Part shown: positions 24,537 through 36,400 of the stretch, one piece after another
Layout of the letters: each line of letters starts with the position of its first letter
Position numbering within the stretch: the first letter of the stretch is position 1
DNA from: Branchiostoma lanceolatum
Taxonomy: Eukaryota; Chordata; Leptocardii; Amphioxiformes; Branchiostomatidae
Reading direction: 5' to 3'
Length of the DNA: 64,000 nucleotides
NCBI RefSeq assembly: GCF_035083965.1
Contig: NC_089725.1
Coordinates: 26,607,925 to 26,671,924 of the forward strand
Made by a program: the position numbers and the translations under genes
Notes under the pieces: model-generated
Database searches by the model: none
What the model was told of the DNA's origin: nothing
The model's input: the letters and a program-made list of their open reading frames with translations, nothing else

Positions 24537-24602
24537 CCAATCAGGAGCGAGCACTGCCGACCAACGGTCCTGATTGGCAGTTCATGCACGATTGCGTCCA
24601 AT
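24537..24602. promoter_or_regulatory. Cluster of three CCAAT boxes
   Basis: CCAAT occurs at 24537-24541 and 24598-24602 on the plus strand and at 24577-24573 on the minus strand, all within 66 bp. The cluster is upstream of the presumed first exon of the minus-strand small gene. It could drive that gene, or act in both directions. I see no convincing gene to the right on the plus strand. Confidence 0.45.
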
Positions 24603-27600
24603 GAATGACATGGCACCTGACAGGCGGTGTGTTTGATGTCAGACAGTCGCGGTTACCCTGTCCCCTGGGCAAGGCAAGGCACGCCATGCTGAGAGCTCGG
24701 GGGGTAATTATGGATCTTGTATTGTGTTTTCTTAATGCTAGGTGAGCTGGAACAAATCGAGAATTTGTCTGTAACATGAATCTTAACGAGGGATAAATAA
24801 TACAAATGGGCATACAAAACTTAATGGATAAGCAATGGTAGCTCGTCCGCACGTTGGGTTGAAATGACAAAAATCACGAGGTATAGAAATAAGGTTCATT
24901 TTGATTGATTTGATTCTTGGTAAATTGGCTAATTACACAGATGATACAAAACCTCGCCCTAGGGCGCGCCCATGTTGCAATTCACAACGACTTTCAAATT
25001 ACTCATCTTTCTTAATTTTTTTGGTCCATCTGACATGACAAATTTTTCCGAAATTCAAAATTTTGACAAACGATGTAATAAAAACTCTACTGTGAATATT
25101 TGGAGCTTTCTCCCCCGGAAGTCAGGTTTGAGAAGATTATCGAGGCGGCACTTCATAAATATTTCGCCCGATGTCTTCTAGCTCTTGTGAGGAAGTATCG
25201 ACAGACTGGATATGTAAAAAAACAGCTTGACTGAAAGTGGCGCGTCACATTATGTATCGAGAACAGGAACCTCGTGTATGTAACTCAAGTGTGCCGGTTA
25301 TCTCACCAGGAAAAATCCCCAGTAATCCAAGAATACTGTTATTCTTCTTTTAAGGTTGTTGGTGATGTATTTCATCATAAACCATCAAGGCGCAGGTGAC
25401 ACTTAGAGCATGAGCAGTTTGTAAACATTGATATGTGACAAATCACAATCACAATCAGATGTTAACATTGTACTTTATCTCGTGTTTGGACGTCATTTCG
25501 CTTGCTTTGTCATGACTTACTGGTTCGTCTTACAATGTGCGCACTTTGTTCACTGGTCCGGTGGAATGGAAACAAGGCACAACACCGAAAGTCAGAGTGG
25601 CTCTCGTACTGTGTTTACCACAGACATGTGGTTGATGTCTGTACGTGGTCCGCATGTAGGACCATGTAGTCTCTACCACACTAACTATGCCAGCTATAGG
25701 GAAAATATTTGCCGGGGGAGTTTGGCCACCAGAGGGTTTCATTTGGAATTATCAACCTTATCGTGGACTTACTCTACTGGCCAATCATTCCCCTTTTTTG
25801 CGGAATTCTACGACCCATGCCTCCGTAGGAAGGCCTGGTGGAGGCTGGTCCGGACGGCAGAACCGTTTCTCAGTCAGCCGGATAGTCAGCCGAAGGTCGT
25901 TTGTTTCATGTCGATGCGACCTTCAACTTTAAAAAAGTGACACCCGCCCGTGGCAATTCGGTGCGTTTTGTTAACTTCTACAGGATAATTATATCCCTGA
26001 AATTCCTTTGATGATTGAGACATTCCACAATTAAGTCCACGATATTCAGGATATCTGCACTGTAGAATAGAACCACAACATCGTGTTGTTTACCAGTGCA
26101 TGCACTGGAGAGGAAAAATATCTCAATATTAACAAACCTGTAACCGGCCCCATATAACTATCCTAATTTCGGCGGGGAAAGCCTTTCCAAACTTTCGGTT
26201 CCGTCGAATGTCATATATTCACGCATCTTTACGCAGATGACGGGAGGAATGAGTATGTGTAAAATTGTCTCCTTTTTGACACACAACTCACGAGGCCTCC
26301 CTCCTGATCAGGTCGGTACAGGCGGTTTGAGACTGACAATGAATCACTTACGTGTAATGATTAATGATTGTAGGTTCGGCAGGGTCCAGCCGTAAAACCG
26401 AAAATTGGCGCAAATGTTCACACTCTGTGCCCCAAAGCCCATACACGTATCTACAATTGGAAGCAAGCACAGCCGTTTCTAGCTGCAACACTCTCCGAGG
26501 AACTTGGTCTGTGGTAAAATATGATTTCAGTTTGCCCCTGTTACCCTTCCATTACTTTGAAACGGTCGGTTCATTTTGCCGCCGGAATGAGACGGGAGCA
26601 CCTTAGTAGACCATTGCATGCTCACAAGTATCGTTAAGTGTCGTCAGTGCTGTAGCGAACAGTATGACAGCAATTTAAGACCTAGGCCTCAGGAGGCCAA
26701 TTGCACCGTACGTTACAGACATTGGCATGGCAGAATCCAATGCAAGTATTCAAAATATGCGGCATAGCGTCCTCTACCCACCTTTTGCGTGTTCAAGTGA
26801 GTCGGCGAATGTCTGCATAATTGATAGGTAAAGGTACAACTCACCTTCCAACAAGACTGTAGACCTGCCAGGGACAATCTTTAGATTTAGATGATACAGA
26901 AGTCGTAGCAATGTCAACATGTGTGTACGTCCGTGTGTGTGTTTATATCAGACCAGTCAGACCAGCACCTACCCCGAGGCTGTGTATCTACATTCCATGC
27001 GTAATGTTACATGTACATATGGGGCCAAAGGTTGAGATGCACCGCAAGGGCTGCGTGTGAAGAAAGGAGTTAAATTGAGTGCAGTCTGTCGTAAATGATT
27101 CAGTTACATTCTTCGCTCTTGCTGTGTAGTGCGACTTTTTAATTGGCTACTCGTCAACTTTTCACAATGTTCCTTGTGGCAGAGGGCAGACTAGTACTCT
27201 GGCTTGTAGGCCATTTTCCAATCAAAATTTGGAGAACTTGGGGCGCGTGGTATGGGGGTTGGGGTATCGAACAAAAAGAAGGAACACTTCGCTCTGCCAC
27301 AACAGAGTAACCGCCCATTTATTAGACTCCTGTTGATGTTTGTATCTAGTGATTCGGAGCGACGGGTGGAAAAAACAAATATTAGGGATCGGCCGGTGGT
27401 TCTTAAATGTGAGTTCAGTGTCGATAATCACACACCCATAGGCACCCCGTTGAGCACTAACGTTACATGGGTTGGGTATAATTACAGTAAGTTGTTATTG
27501 TTACATTCCATCTATACATCTGGGTGGATTAAATCAGAATAATTGCATAAGATCTTTATCAAAACGACATATTTGGATATGACTCGCCATCGTCGTTTGT

Positions 27601-28594
27601 ACCCATAGCATAGAGATGAACATCAAAGCGAACTGGCTTTTATCTATACCCGAAAAATTCTGTTTTGCACAGAATACATGTTCCTGTGAGCCTTTACGTA
27701 CCATGATGTTTCATGATCATTTTGCACTAATATAATACCTCCAGCTTACTACACAGACTACTAGTATGTCAGTATTGTAGCAGCATCTAAAACGGCATTG
27801 TTTCCGGTTCACCACGGCACCGCTAGGGGTACCTCACCAATACCGACCTCCATTATTTAATAGACCAGAGAGAGGGTTCGGAAGAAGAAGTGACTTCTAC
27901 CAAATGATATCGACTTGTAAGAGGAATGTGTGAAGCCCAGCAGAGTTGAGTCACGCAAAGCACCTGTTGGTACTGAATCTATACGGCGCGCGTTACTTTG
28001 TCTCGGACTAAGATGGTAGACATGGATGATGGATTCTTGGTCTACCGCATATCGGGTAACATCTTAGCTATCTATTAGTATCTGTCAATAGGTGAACAGG
28101 CGATTTTTCTTTACTACGACCCTGTGCACACGGTACAGTCGTGCCCATTATCGGGGAGACCGTGTAGGATTCTAAGATATGCCCGGGAGTCACCAAAGTA
28201 TTTTGTTTTCTCCTACATGAAGATGCATTTGTGCAAAGACCTCCCCGTATCTGACGATTTGTGTGCTCTTTGCTCGACAAATCACTGCACGTTTCGGTGC
28301 GTTAGCAGCCCACAGGCTGGTATCATGCTGATAGCTTATATAAACCATTCATGGCTCTGATTTATCTCATGTGAGTGGTCGGGGCTGGTTTAGAACAGTT
28401 CATAAACGTACATTCCTTAGGGGAATTTATTGGCAGTGTCAAAGCGAATATTTTGTTATTGAACGAGAAACTGAAGTTCATCATTTATTTATAAGCGTTA
28501 CATTACGTGGTTAAGTAATCTCGACTTAATTGATCGCAGTGTAAAAATCCTGATGAAATTCAGGTCACTTTCCAAGAAAATATATTATAACGTT
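24603..28594. other. Gene-free interval
   Basis: Several open frames exist, the longest at 25428-25940 (+, 170 codons). None has recognisable domain residues, good splice borders or a clean start context. The sequence looks non-coding and I see no distinct repeat array in it. Confidence 0.5.
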
Positions 28595-28595
28595 A

Positions 28596-29870
28596 TATAT
28601 AAACTACGCACAAAAAGTTCGGAAACTTAACTTTGGTTGATCATATCTCCGTTGTTTTTTACCGATTTTGATGCATTATATATCATTGTAAAGCTTGTGT
28701 GATTCCCTGTTCTATGATACCAAACTTATTGTGATTGAAAACCCACGGAACAAGTACCAGGACTAATAACGTGAGTGGGTCACGGAGAAAAAGTGCCCAA
28801 AATTCCCTGTTGGTGTCATACGCGCGCTGTGACATCCTATCGGTATGGGCGCGGATGATGATTCAATATATTGTTTCCTCAGGTTCTAAGGTTATTTTTA
28901 GAACACAGACCATCCAATGTTATTTCTAGCACACAGAACATCCAAGGTTATTTTTAGCACATCGAAGAACCAATTGTTTACACCACATAAACACCTGCGT
29001 CTTGCAACGGTATCGTCATCCACAGGTGTTATTTTTTGTTATTGTTTCACAACAAACATTGGGGTATGGGGAGGCATAAACTCCAGGGGAAAGACAAGAC
29101 TTGTACCAGGAACCCTCAATGCAGAAAGACATCGTGACACAATACTTGATCCGGTGGCCATCCCTTTCCTCCATAACATGGGGCCGAATGCCTTGCTGCA
29201 AGATAACGCCCGCCCACACCGGGCAGGGATCATCGCCGACCATCTCCAGCATGCAGGTGTAGAGAGGATGGAGTGGCCCTCTAAGAGCCCGGACCTGAAC
29301 CCCATCGAACATCTATGGGAGCAGCTTGGGCGAGCTGTCCGTGCAAGACACGGTGGCTGACCTAGGACGACTGCTGGTGGAGGAATGGGACGCTATCCCT
29401 CAGCATCGCATTGCGCGACTGGTGACGAGTATGAGGAGTAGGTGCCGTGCTGTAGTGACAGCGCGTGGCTGGATCACCCGTTACTAAGACTCCTCGCTAA
29501 CCCGTTACTAAGACACAGATTGTTGGTTTTGATAAAGAATAAACTTAGCTTTCATGAATATGTCTTGTTTATTCTTGTTGATTTTTCACAATACTCTCGT
29601 ACAGAAGTCAATATCAACAGAAGAATATGTACGGAATAGCATGTTTGACTATTGTAAGGTAATCTGGGCACTTTATTTCTTCGACCCACTCACTTTAGCA
29701 GGCCTGATGCTCGTTTCATGAACTCGCAATCACAATAAGTTTGGTATCATGGGAAAGGAAATCAAATAGGCTTTTAAATGATATGTAATATATTGAAATC
29801 GGTAAAAAAAATAACGGAAATATGATCGACCAAAGTTAAGTTTCCGAACTTTTTGTGCGTAGTTTATATA
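28596..29870 (+). mobile_element. Internally deleted Tc1/mariner transposon
   Basis: Terminal inverted repeats of about 140 bp begin TATATAAACTACGCACAAAA at the left and read the same from the right end at 29870 on the other strand, flanked by TA. Inside, 29104-29360 encodes the C-terminal catalytic part of a Tc1-type transposase: LLQDNARPHRA with the second acidic residue, then WPSKSPDLNPIEHLWE with the third. Reading breaks with a frameshift near 29355 and resumes in another frame (VADLGRLLVEEWDAIPQHRI) to 29488. The N-terminal DNA-binding domain and the first catalytic Asp are absent. At about 1275 bp the copy cannot encode a working transposase but keeps both ends. Confidence 0.9.
29104..29488 (+). 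pseudogene. Tc1-type transposase fragment (broken)
   Basis: The fragment covers only the C-terminal half of a DDE transposase. The acidic residues are visible in QDNARPH and in DLNPIEHLW, giving the spacing typical of Tc1-like enzymes. A one- or two-base change near 29355 shifts the frame so that TGA at 29358-29360 ends the first part. The helix-turn-helix region and the first Asp are missing, so the copy is a relic. Confidence 0.85.
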
Positions 29871-30940
29871 GATAACGAGCGGCAAATAAGAAATTATCCT
29901 TTTCTAGGGAGGTTGGTCAGACGAATGAAAATGGTTTGAAAAATGCATAAGATATATAGTGTCATCAGGAAAGACACTGAAAACCACGATTAGCCTTGCC
30001 TCATTGCAACATGATATTACGCATGTACTCATATTACATTACTCGAATTGCTCAGCTAGTAGAATATTAAGATTTATTTTGTATTTCTATTTTGTAGTTT
30101 GTAGCTAACCGTACGAAAGTAACTGCACTTTTTGTTGCGTGAATAAAGCTTCTTCTTAATTTTGTGCGGTAGAAGGCTACCAAATTGCAAGGTTTACAAA
30201 CGACTCCCTTATTTCTTATTTTTCTCCATGCTACTCTACCTAAGCTGCCTGACTAAATCGCATTATCCGATCAACCACACGCCCTTATGAAAGCCTTATG
30301 AAGCGCCCCCGGCCGTCCGGTCTGTGTACTGCATAAACTAATGGTCGCTTTAATCTGTGAGATAGCCACATCGCCGCCGGATCGTGTCCTTGGTTTCAAG
30401 GCGAGAAGACTGCTTTGTGTAGACGTATAGCTTCTCCCCTCGGGCGGCCTGATATAGATACATTTATCATGTCATGTCAGTTCTGCTAGTTATGTTCACT
30501 TACGCAGCCGTTTGGAACTTGTTGGCAAGGCTGTGTGTTCAGTTGCTCTCGATGCCCAAGTGACATCAAGGACGAAATCCTGACCGAAGACCAAAGAAGT
30601 ACGCGAGAAGCGAAACGTTCTCATAGCCCTCACAAATCACAACTCGTGAAATCAGTCAAATCGTTAAGAACACATTGAGAAGTTTGGCGCTGATGTCAAA
30701 TATTTCCGCATCTAATCAATCCTGTTGTACATCAGTATTACGAGTTCTATAATCACGAAGAGAGATTACAATATGTTTGCGTACTGAATACATGGAAAAT
30801 GCATTTTCAATGCTGGTAATAACGAATGTGTTTTCGTAGCGGTATTGACGGAATGTTGCTCACCGAGGTCGTGATGTATTGACTCCCGAAGTCACAGAGC
30901 CATACGTCTGGGGAGATTAGGACGGTTTCTGCCACGCGGT
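29871..30940. other. Gene-free interval
   Basis: AT-rich sequence without a supported exon. Several near-consensus AATAAA sites occur but no coding region precedes them. I see nothing else that can be named. Confidence 0.5.
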
Positions 30941-30967
30941 CTGTGGAAACCTTGGATAGAGATGTCG

Positions 30968-31762
30968 GGGAAACACAGTCAGCACCAGGGACAGGGAAAC
31001 ACAGTCAGCACCAGGGACAGGGAGACACAGTCAGCACCAGGGACAGGGAAACACAGTCAGCACCAGGGACAGGGAAACACGGTCAGCACCAGGGACAGGG
31101 AAACACAGTCAGCACCAGGGACAGGGAAACACAGTCAACAGCAGGGACAGGGAAACACAGTCAGCACCAGGGACAGGGAAACACAGTCAGCACCAGGGAC
31201 AGGGAAACACAGTCATCAGCAGGGACAGGGAACCACGGTCAGCACCATGGACAGGGAAACACAGTCAGCACCAGGGACAGGAAATCACAGTCAGCACCAG
31301 GGACAGCGAAACACAGTCAGCACCAGGGACAGGGAAACACAGTCAGCACCAGGCACAGGGAAACACAGTCAGCACCAGGCACAGGGAAACACAATCAGCA
31401 TTAGGAACAGGGAAACACTGTTAGTATACCAGGGACAGGGAAATATAATCAGCACCAGGGACAGAGTACAACAATCATCTAGTATAAGGAAACACTGTCA
31501 GCACCATGGGCAGGGAGACACTATCAGCACCAGGGACAGGGAAACACAGTCCGCACCAGGGTAAGGGAACACAGTCAGTACCAGGGACAAGGAAATATAA
31601 TGAGCATCAGGTACAGTGAAACGTGATCAGCATCAGGGACAGGGAAACAAGATCAGCACAAGGGACATGGAAACACAATATCAGCACCAATCAGTAAACA
31701 CGATTAGCACCAGGGACGGGGAAACACAATCAATACCAGTGACGGAGCAGCACATTCAGCAC
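30968..31762. repeat. 26-bp minisatellite, array 1
   Basis: The unit is CAGTCAGCACCAGGGACAGG plus GAAACA. About 17 nearly identical units run to about 31410, then increasingly degenerate units (some with CATTAGGAAC, ATAATCAGCA) run to about 31760. The unit has no stop codon in any forward frame, so open frames of 153 and 200 codons run through it; these are repeat artefacts. It lies about 1.7 kb upstream of the calcium-sensor ATG. Confidence 0.95.
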
Positions 31763-33452
31763 ACATTTCAATTTGTCAACTAAAAAAAAAGTTCAATGAA
31801 GAAGTGGCATTTACCTTGTTTGCTCAGCTATGACGTCATGAGGAAGCTTGGATCACGTATGGATGTCATGGGACATTGCTGTCGTCATGATTCAGTAACA
31901 ACCTTTACAATTTCCGTTACGGTACTCTAGCACCTTACTGAGTCCGTACTAACTTGTATGCGTCATGTGTTTCTTGGCAATGCAGTCAATCAACCTACAA
32001 TGCCGAAACGGATCGTTAATTTCAGTGTATATCTACAGGCTTCTCACTAGCTGGGGCGATTTGACGTCATTGACAACGTTTGGCCACTTAAATCCCGCGG
32101 CTTCTCGTGCGTTTATAACGGTGCATGCGAGTAGATTGACAGAGTCTATACATTCTACCATTTATATACGGCAACATGTTATCAACTAGATCATTCACAT
32201 GGACGGAACGCGGAAGCAAAAGCATCACGAATAGTTATCACCAAACGGAAGCAAGAACGTTTTCTCTTTCTCGGAGTTCAGACGAATGTAAAATTGCGGC
32301 GGGGAAACTTGAAAAGAGTTAGGTCTACGTCAGTACATTTGTCACTCGCTGTTAAATCCTCACACCTACGCACGTCCTTATTGCCATCTCTGCAGTCTGT
32401 CTTTCCCTTTCAGATCGTTATCATCGCCATGTACTAGAACCGTCCTTATCATCTTCTTTTGTGGTCTGCTGAGACAACGTAAGAAAAATTCAATATTACA
32501 TCATAGACGCAACGTTTATCACGTTCCAACTTGGTCATTTCCTTCCCCCTGGTAATATAATTTTGATAATTTGTAGCATGCAACGAAAACCGTTCTTTGT
32601 TATGCATATGCATCACTTCTCTGTTGATAAAACCATCGCATGTCTCTTCCCTGGTTGTCATCTTGAAGCTAGATGCAGATATTAAAATGTAAAACACGAA
32701 CTGCATGTGCCCTGAATGGTTAGCTAGCTTTCTACTTTTCCCGTGAAAGGCTTGCGCAATTGTCATGTTCACTCATGCTTGCTAATATCTAGTTATCGTA
32801 TGTACTTTTTTTACCAACCTTTATTTACATATGAGATTTACATTCAAATGATACATACATTACGTATGACAAGCAGTAATTATATTAAACTTCACAAGAT
32901 GCATTCATTTTCAAACAATATAACAATATTTCCGTTGTATGTACCATACTTATACTTGCAAATTGTAAACTTCCCAAGTAATATCAATACATTAATATAA
33001 TGAAATTTTTCAAATACCCAAGAATGATGTCTTGTACGGATAGTTATCCGCTATTGTATGTACATGTACGCTATGGATACTTTTATACAATTCAGTAAAT
33101 CTTAAAGATATTTCTTCTTCTCTTCGATTTGACATGTGTTTTGTTCTTCACGGTATTTAGAATGCTTCACAACCTGAATTCGACGTATTTGTCAAATGAA
33201 TAGATAGGTATTCTAAACAGCATAACTAACATGATTACATGCGTGTAGAATTCCCTGCGATAGACGGCCGGCCGCCAGTGCTGCTGATTCCGTAACCTCA
33301 CGGGTTCGCTACGGATGATAAAGTACAGAAAGCCACCCACTACGCTCCCATTGGACGAGGAGCACGTGTCTGCTGTGTACAGCTCTACAGTCTGACGCTG
33401 ATGTTCCGCTGACCTGATCAGGAATCTCTCAGTTCGCTGTGTACCAACTGTC
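31763..33452. other. Upstream region of the calcium-sensor gene
   Basis: No coding exon is supported. The last about 200 bp before the gene are more GC-rich and include ATTGG (a CCAAT box on the other strand) near 33351, which may belong to the promoter. No TATA box is evident. Confidence 0.4.
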
Positions 33453-33473
33453 ATGCAGCCGGCACCAGCCTAG
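33453..33473 (+). other. Short upstream ORF before the calcium-sensor start
   Basis: ATG 33453 opens a six-codon frame (MQPAPA) ending at TAG 33471-33473, 18 bases before the main ATG at 33492. If the transcript starts upstream of it, this small ORF could lower translation of the main frame. The transcription start is not known. Confidence 0.4.
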
Positions 33474-33491
33474 CAACATTTCCCCGGGCAC

Positions 33492-36400
33492 ATGGGCGAA
33501 GTACTGGGGAAGTTTTTGCGGCAGGGCAGAGATGGTCAGCACAAGCGGTCCGTCAGTCAGATGTTCACGCAGCTCGAGGAGATCACCTACTTCAACAGGA
33601 GCGAGATTAAGAAGTGGTACAAGCTGTTCTTGAAGGACTGCCCCGATGGACACCTGCAGGAGGAGCGGTTCGTGGCGTTTTACACCGCCTCCTTCCAGTC
33701 GGGAGACATGGAGAGGAAGGAGTGCCTGGCCAAGCAGATCTTTCGAACGTTCGACAGGGACGGGAGCGGGACCGTGGACTTCAAGGAGTTTATGTGCGGC
33801 ATGAGCGCGCTCCTCAGAGGCACGACTCCGGAGCGCCTGAAGTGGGCGTTCAACATGTATGATCTCGACGGGAACGGCGAAATCAGCATGCAGGAGCTAC
33901 TACATGTGCTAAAGGTACGGCTGTACGCCACACATTCACACGGGAGTTGTCATTGACTTAAAAGGGGTGGGAGAACAGAGCATGCTTCAACAGTCAGAGG
34001 CCCAGACAGCTACAGTTTATTTATGGTTTCAATAATCTAAAGCTCACAGGTTGCTCCCCTTCTGACGATGCGATTTGTCATGCCCGTGTCTGTACACAAA
34101 CTGCGTAACGTTGATAGTGGGGAGAATTGGAGAGTCAATATATCTTCCCATTGCACACGCACCATACACGAAGCGATGAAAGTTTATCTTGCTGCTTGCA
34201 ACTCAAGCCTAAAAATCCGAGAAATACGTGTTTCCGCTGTGTCAGTAGGGCCTGGCTTGACACTTTGCTCTGACGTGGGCTTTCTACGTTCACGATTTAA
34301 CTGTATCATGCATCTATTTTACGACAGCATGCATGCACACCGGGGTACATAGTTAAAGTTGCAGTTCCCTCGTTCATTGATTTGACGTGAAGGCTTAAAA
34401 GACGCGTAAGACGCAATGTAGTTGACATGGAGTTTAGATAACCCGCACTACGACCATAACGATGGCCTACTGCGGAGAGACTCGTACATCTCAGCACCAA
34501 ATTTACCATTTGGGGACTCATCTACGTCTGTTTTCATCACGTGAAAGAGCTAAAAAGACCACAGCTGTCATTACTTTAGTTCTTATCACTGCATGTGCAG
34601 TAAATTAAACGGTCTTCTTTCTGTCTAGTCGGTTTAACTATTCATCGACATCATAGTCTCTCAACATGTACTTCAATCTTTATGTTTGTTGGTCTGTAAC
34701 GATTACCCATGTAACATTAGGTGCCCAGATATTTCTGTCCATCTAATGTTAACGAAACCGAAAGATAAACGGAGATGACAGGCGCTGCTCTGTATTCCGG
34801 CTACGATTAAGGGCAGAGGGGCCATTTACGCGCAATCATCCAGAGGGCCCAGTCCTTTTTACCCGGGGAATCTTGTTATGGGCTGATTAGGGGAGGAGAT
34901 GCACAACACATAGTCATGTGTTAATGAATAGATGGATGGCAGGACCCGACAAAATACATTCCATGTACTGACCGAGTCAGATAATATGTATCGCCAATTA
35001 TCATGCCAATCTCTACGGTTTATCTGTGGCAAGCTAGGACTTTTACCGATAGTTTAGTCAGAGACACTGAGATTGCATATGAACACTTAGGACAAATGAT
35101 GTTGGACAGGGCAATATGGAGTGATGTATGTACTTATCTAGTCCCGGCCGATGGCCGATAGATGATGATGATGATGATGATTTTCTAGGATAAACATGAC
35201 CATGTCAGAGCAACTCGAAAAGTGACGGGGCGTTGACCGTTCCAGCGTGTCTATATTTGTCGTTCTACCCCGGACATTGAACAATCCACGTGCCAATATT
35301 TGTCCACGGCATGAACCCGAAAACATTAAGGATTGAAGGGTTTCTCTCGGGATCTGAAGACACTATTGCTATCATTTCCTCTCACATCTACGCCATTCAT
35401 AACTGTCTGTCGGCAGAACTGTTCTAGGCTGCCAGCTTGCCCTGTATTCCCAGGTGTGGTCAGCGCCGAGTACGGGTCCAAGAGGAACACGACAGCTTCC
35501 TTCTGAATAATCCATGCCCTGCAGCACAAAGTCACAGCCAACGGGTACCACAAGCGACTAGAATGGACGCGGAGGCGCGATATCTCGAAACGGATGACAA
35601 ATAAAACGACTATATAAATACTACTCGTGAGATGCTTTAAACCTCGTGAGCTCGTTAAACTTCAATGTCTAGTAGGTCATTTACGGAGCAAATATGAACA
35701 ATTGGAAAAGGTGAAACAATGGTTTCTTGTCCGTTCCTTTGCCGCTCCCTCATGACGTGCTTCATGAATGAGTTGGTTTGGTTCAACTCATGTTGTGATG
35801 TGATGCGCGCTACGCGATCACGGGGTTGTCCTGCTACCGCAACCCGTGCAGCACGCACTCTAAACAGTGTCGCACGTCTAACGGTTGATGACTACCTTAT
35901 GAAACGATCACTGAATCGAACAGATACGATCCTTATCACTGGGTTGATGGAATTCGGAAGGTTCGTAAATTGAAAATGGCATGTTGGAGATAACAGACAT
36001 CTGCTCAGTCTCCTATCGAACACGTGGTTCTCGTGGATTGCTTTGAATAAGAGCCTGTCTGACTATCATGGTAGATACGCAGTGTTTACCTCGTTGGCTG
36101 TTAGCAAGGAAAACACAGTCAGCACCAGGGAAACACAGTCAGCACCAGGGACAGGGAAACACAGTCAGCACCGGGGACAGACACAGTCAGCACCAGGGAC
36201 AGGGAGACACAGTCAGCACCAGGGGCAGGGAAACACAGTCAGTACCAGGGACAGGGAAACACAGTCAGCACCAGGGGCAGGGAAACACAGTCAGCACCAG
36301 GGACAGGGAAACATAGTCAGCACCAGGGACAGGGAAACACAGTCAGAACCAGGGACAGGGAAACACATTCAGCACCAAGGACGGGGAAACACAGTCAGCA

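Noticed and set aside
25428..25940. 170-codon plus-strand ORF
   Set aside because: No recognisable domain, no repeat-free hydrophobic or motif pattern, no splice or promoter support; codon content looks random.
30943..31564. Two overlapping ORFs of 153 and 200 codons (GKHSQHQGQG repeats)
   Set aside because: They arise because the 26-bp minisatellite unit lacks stops in all forward frames; no start context, splice sites or non-repeat sequence supports them. The same applies to 36043-36462.
35326..35553. 75-codon minus-strand ORF with a non-random look (GSLEQFCRQTVMNG)
   Set aside because: No splice sites of fitting phase, no homologue recognised, and it lies antisense in a repeat-rich intron; possibly an old repeat fragment.
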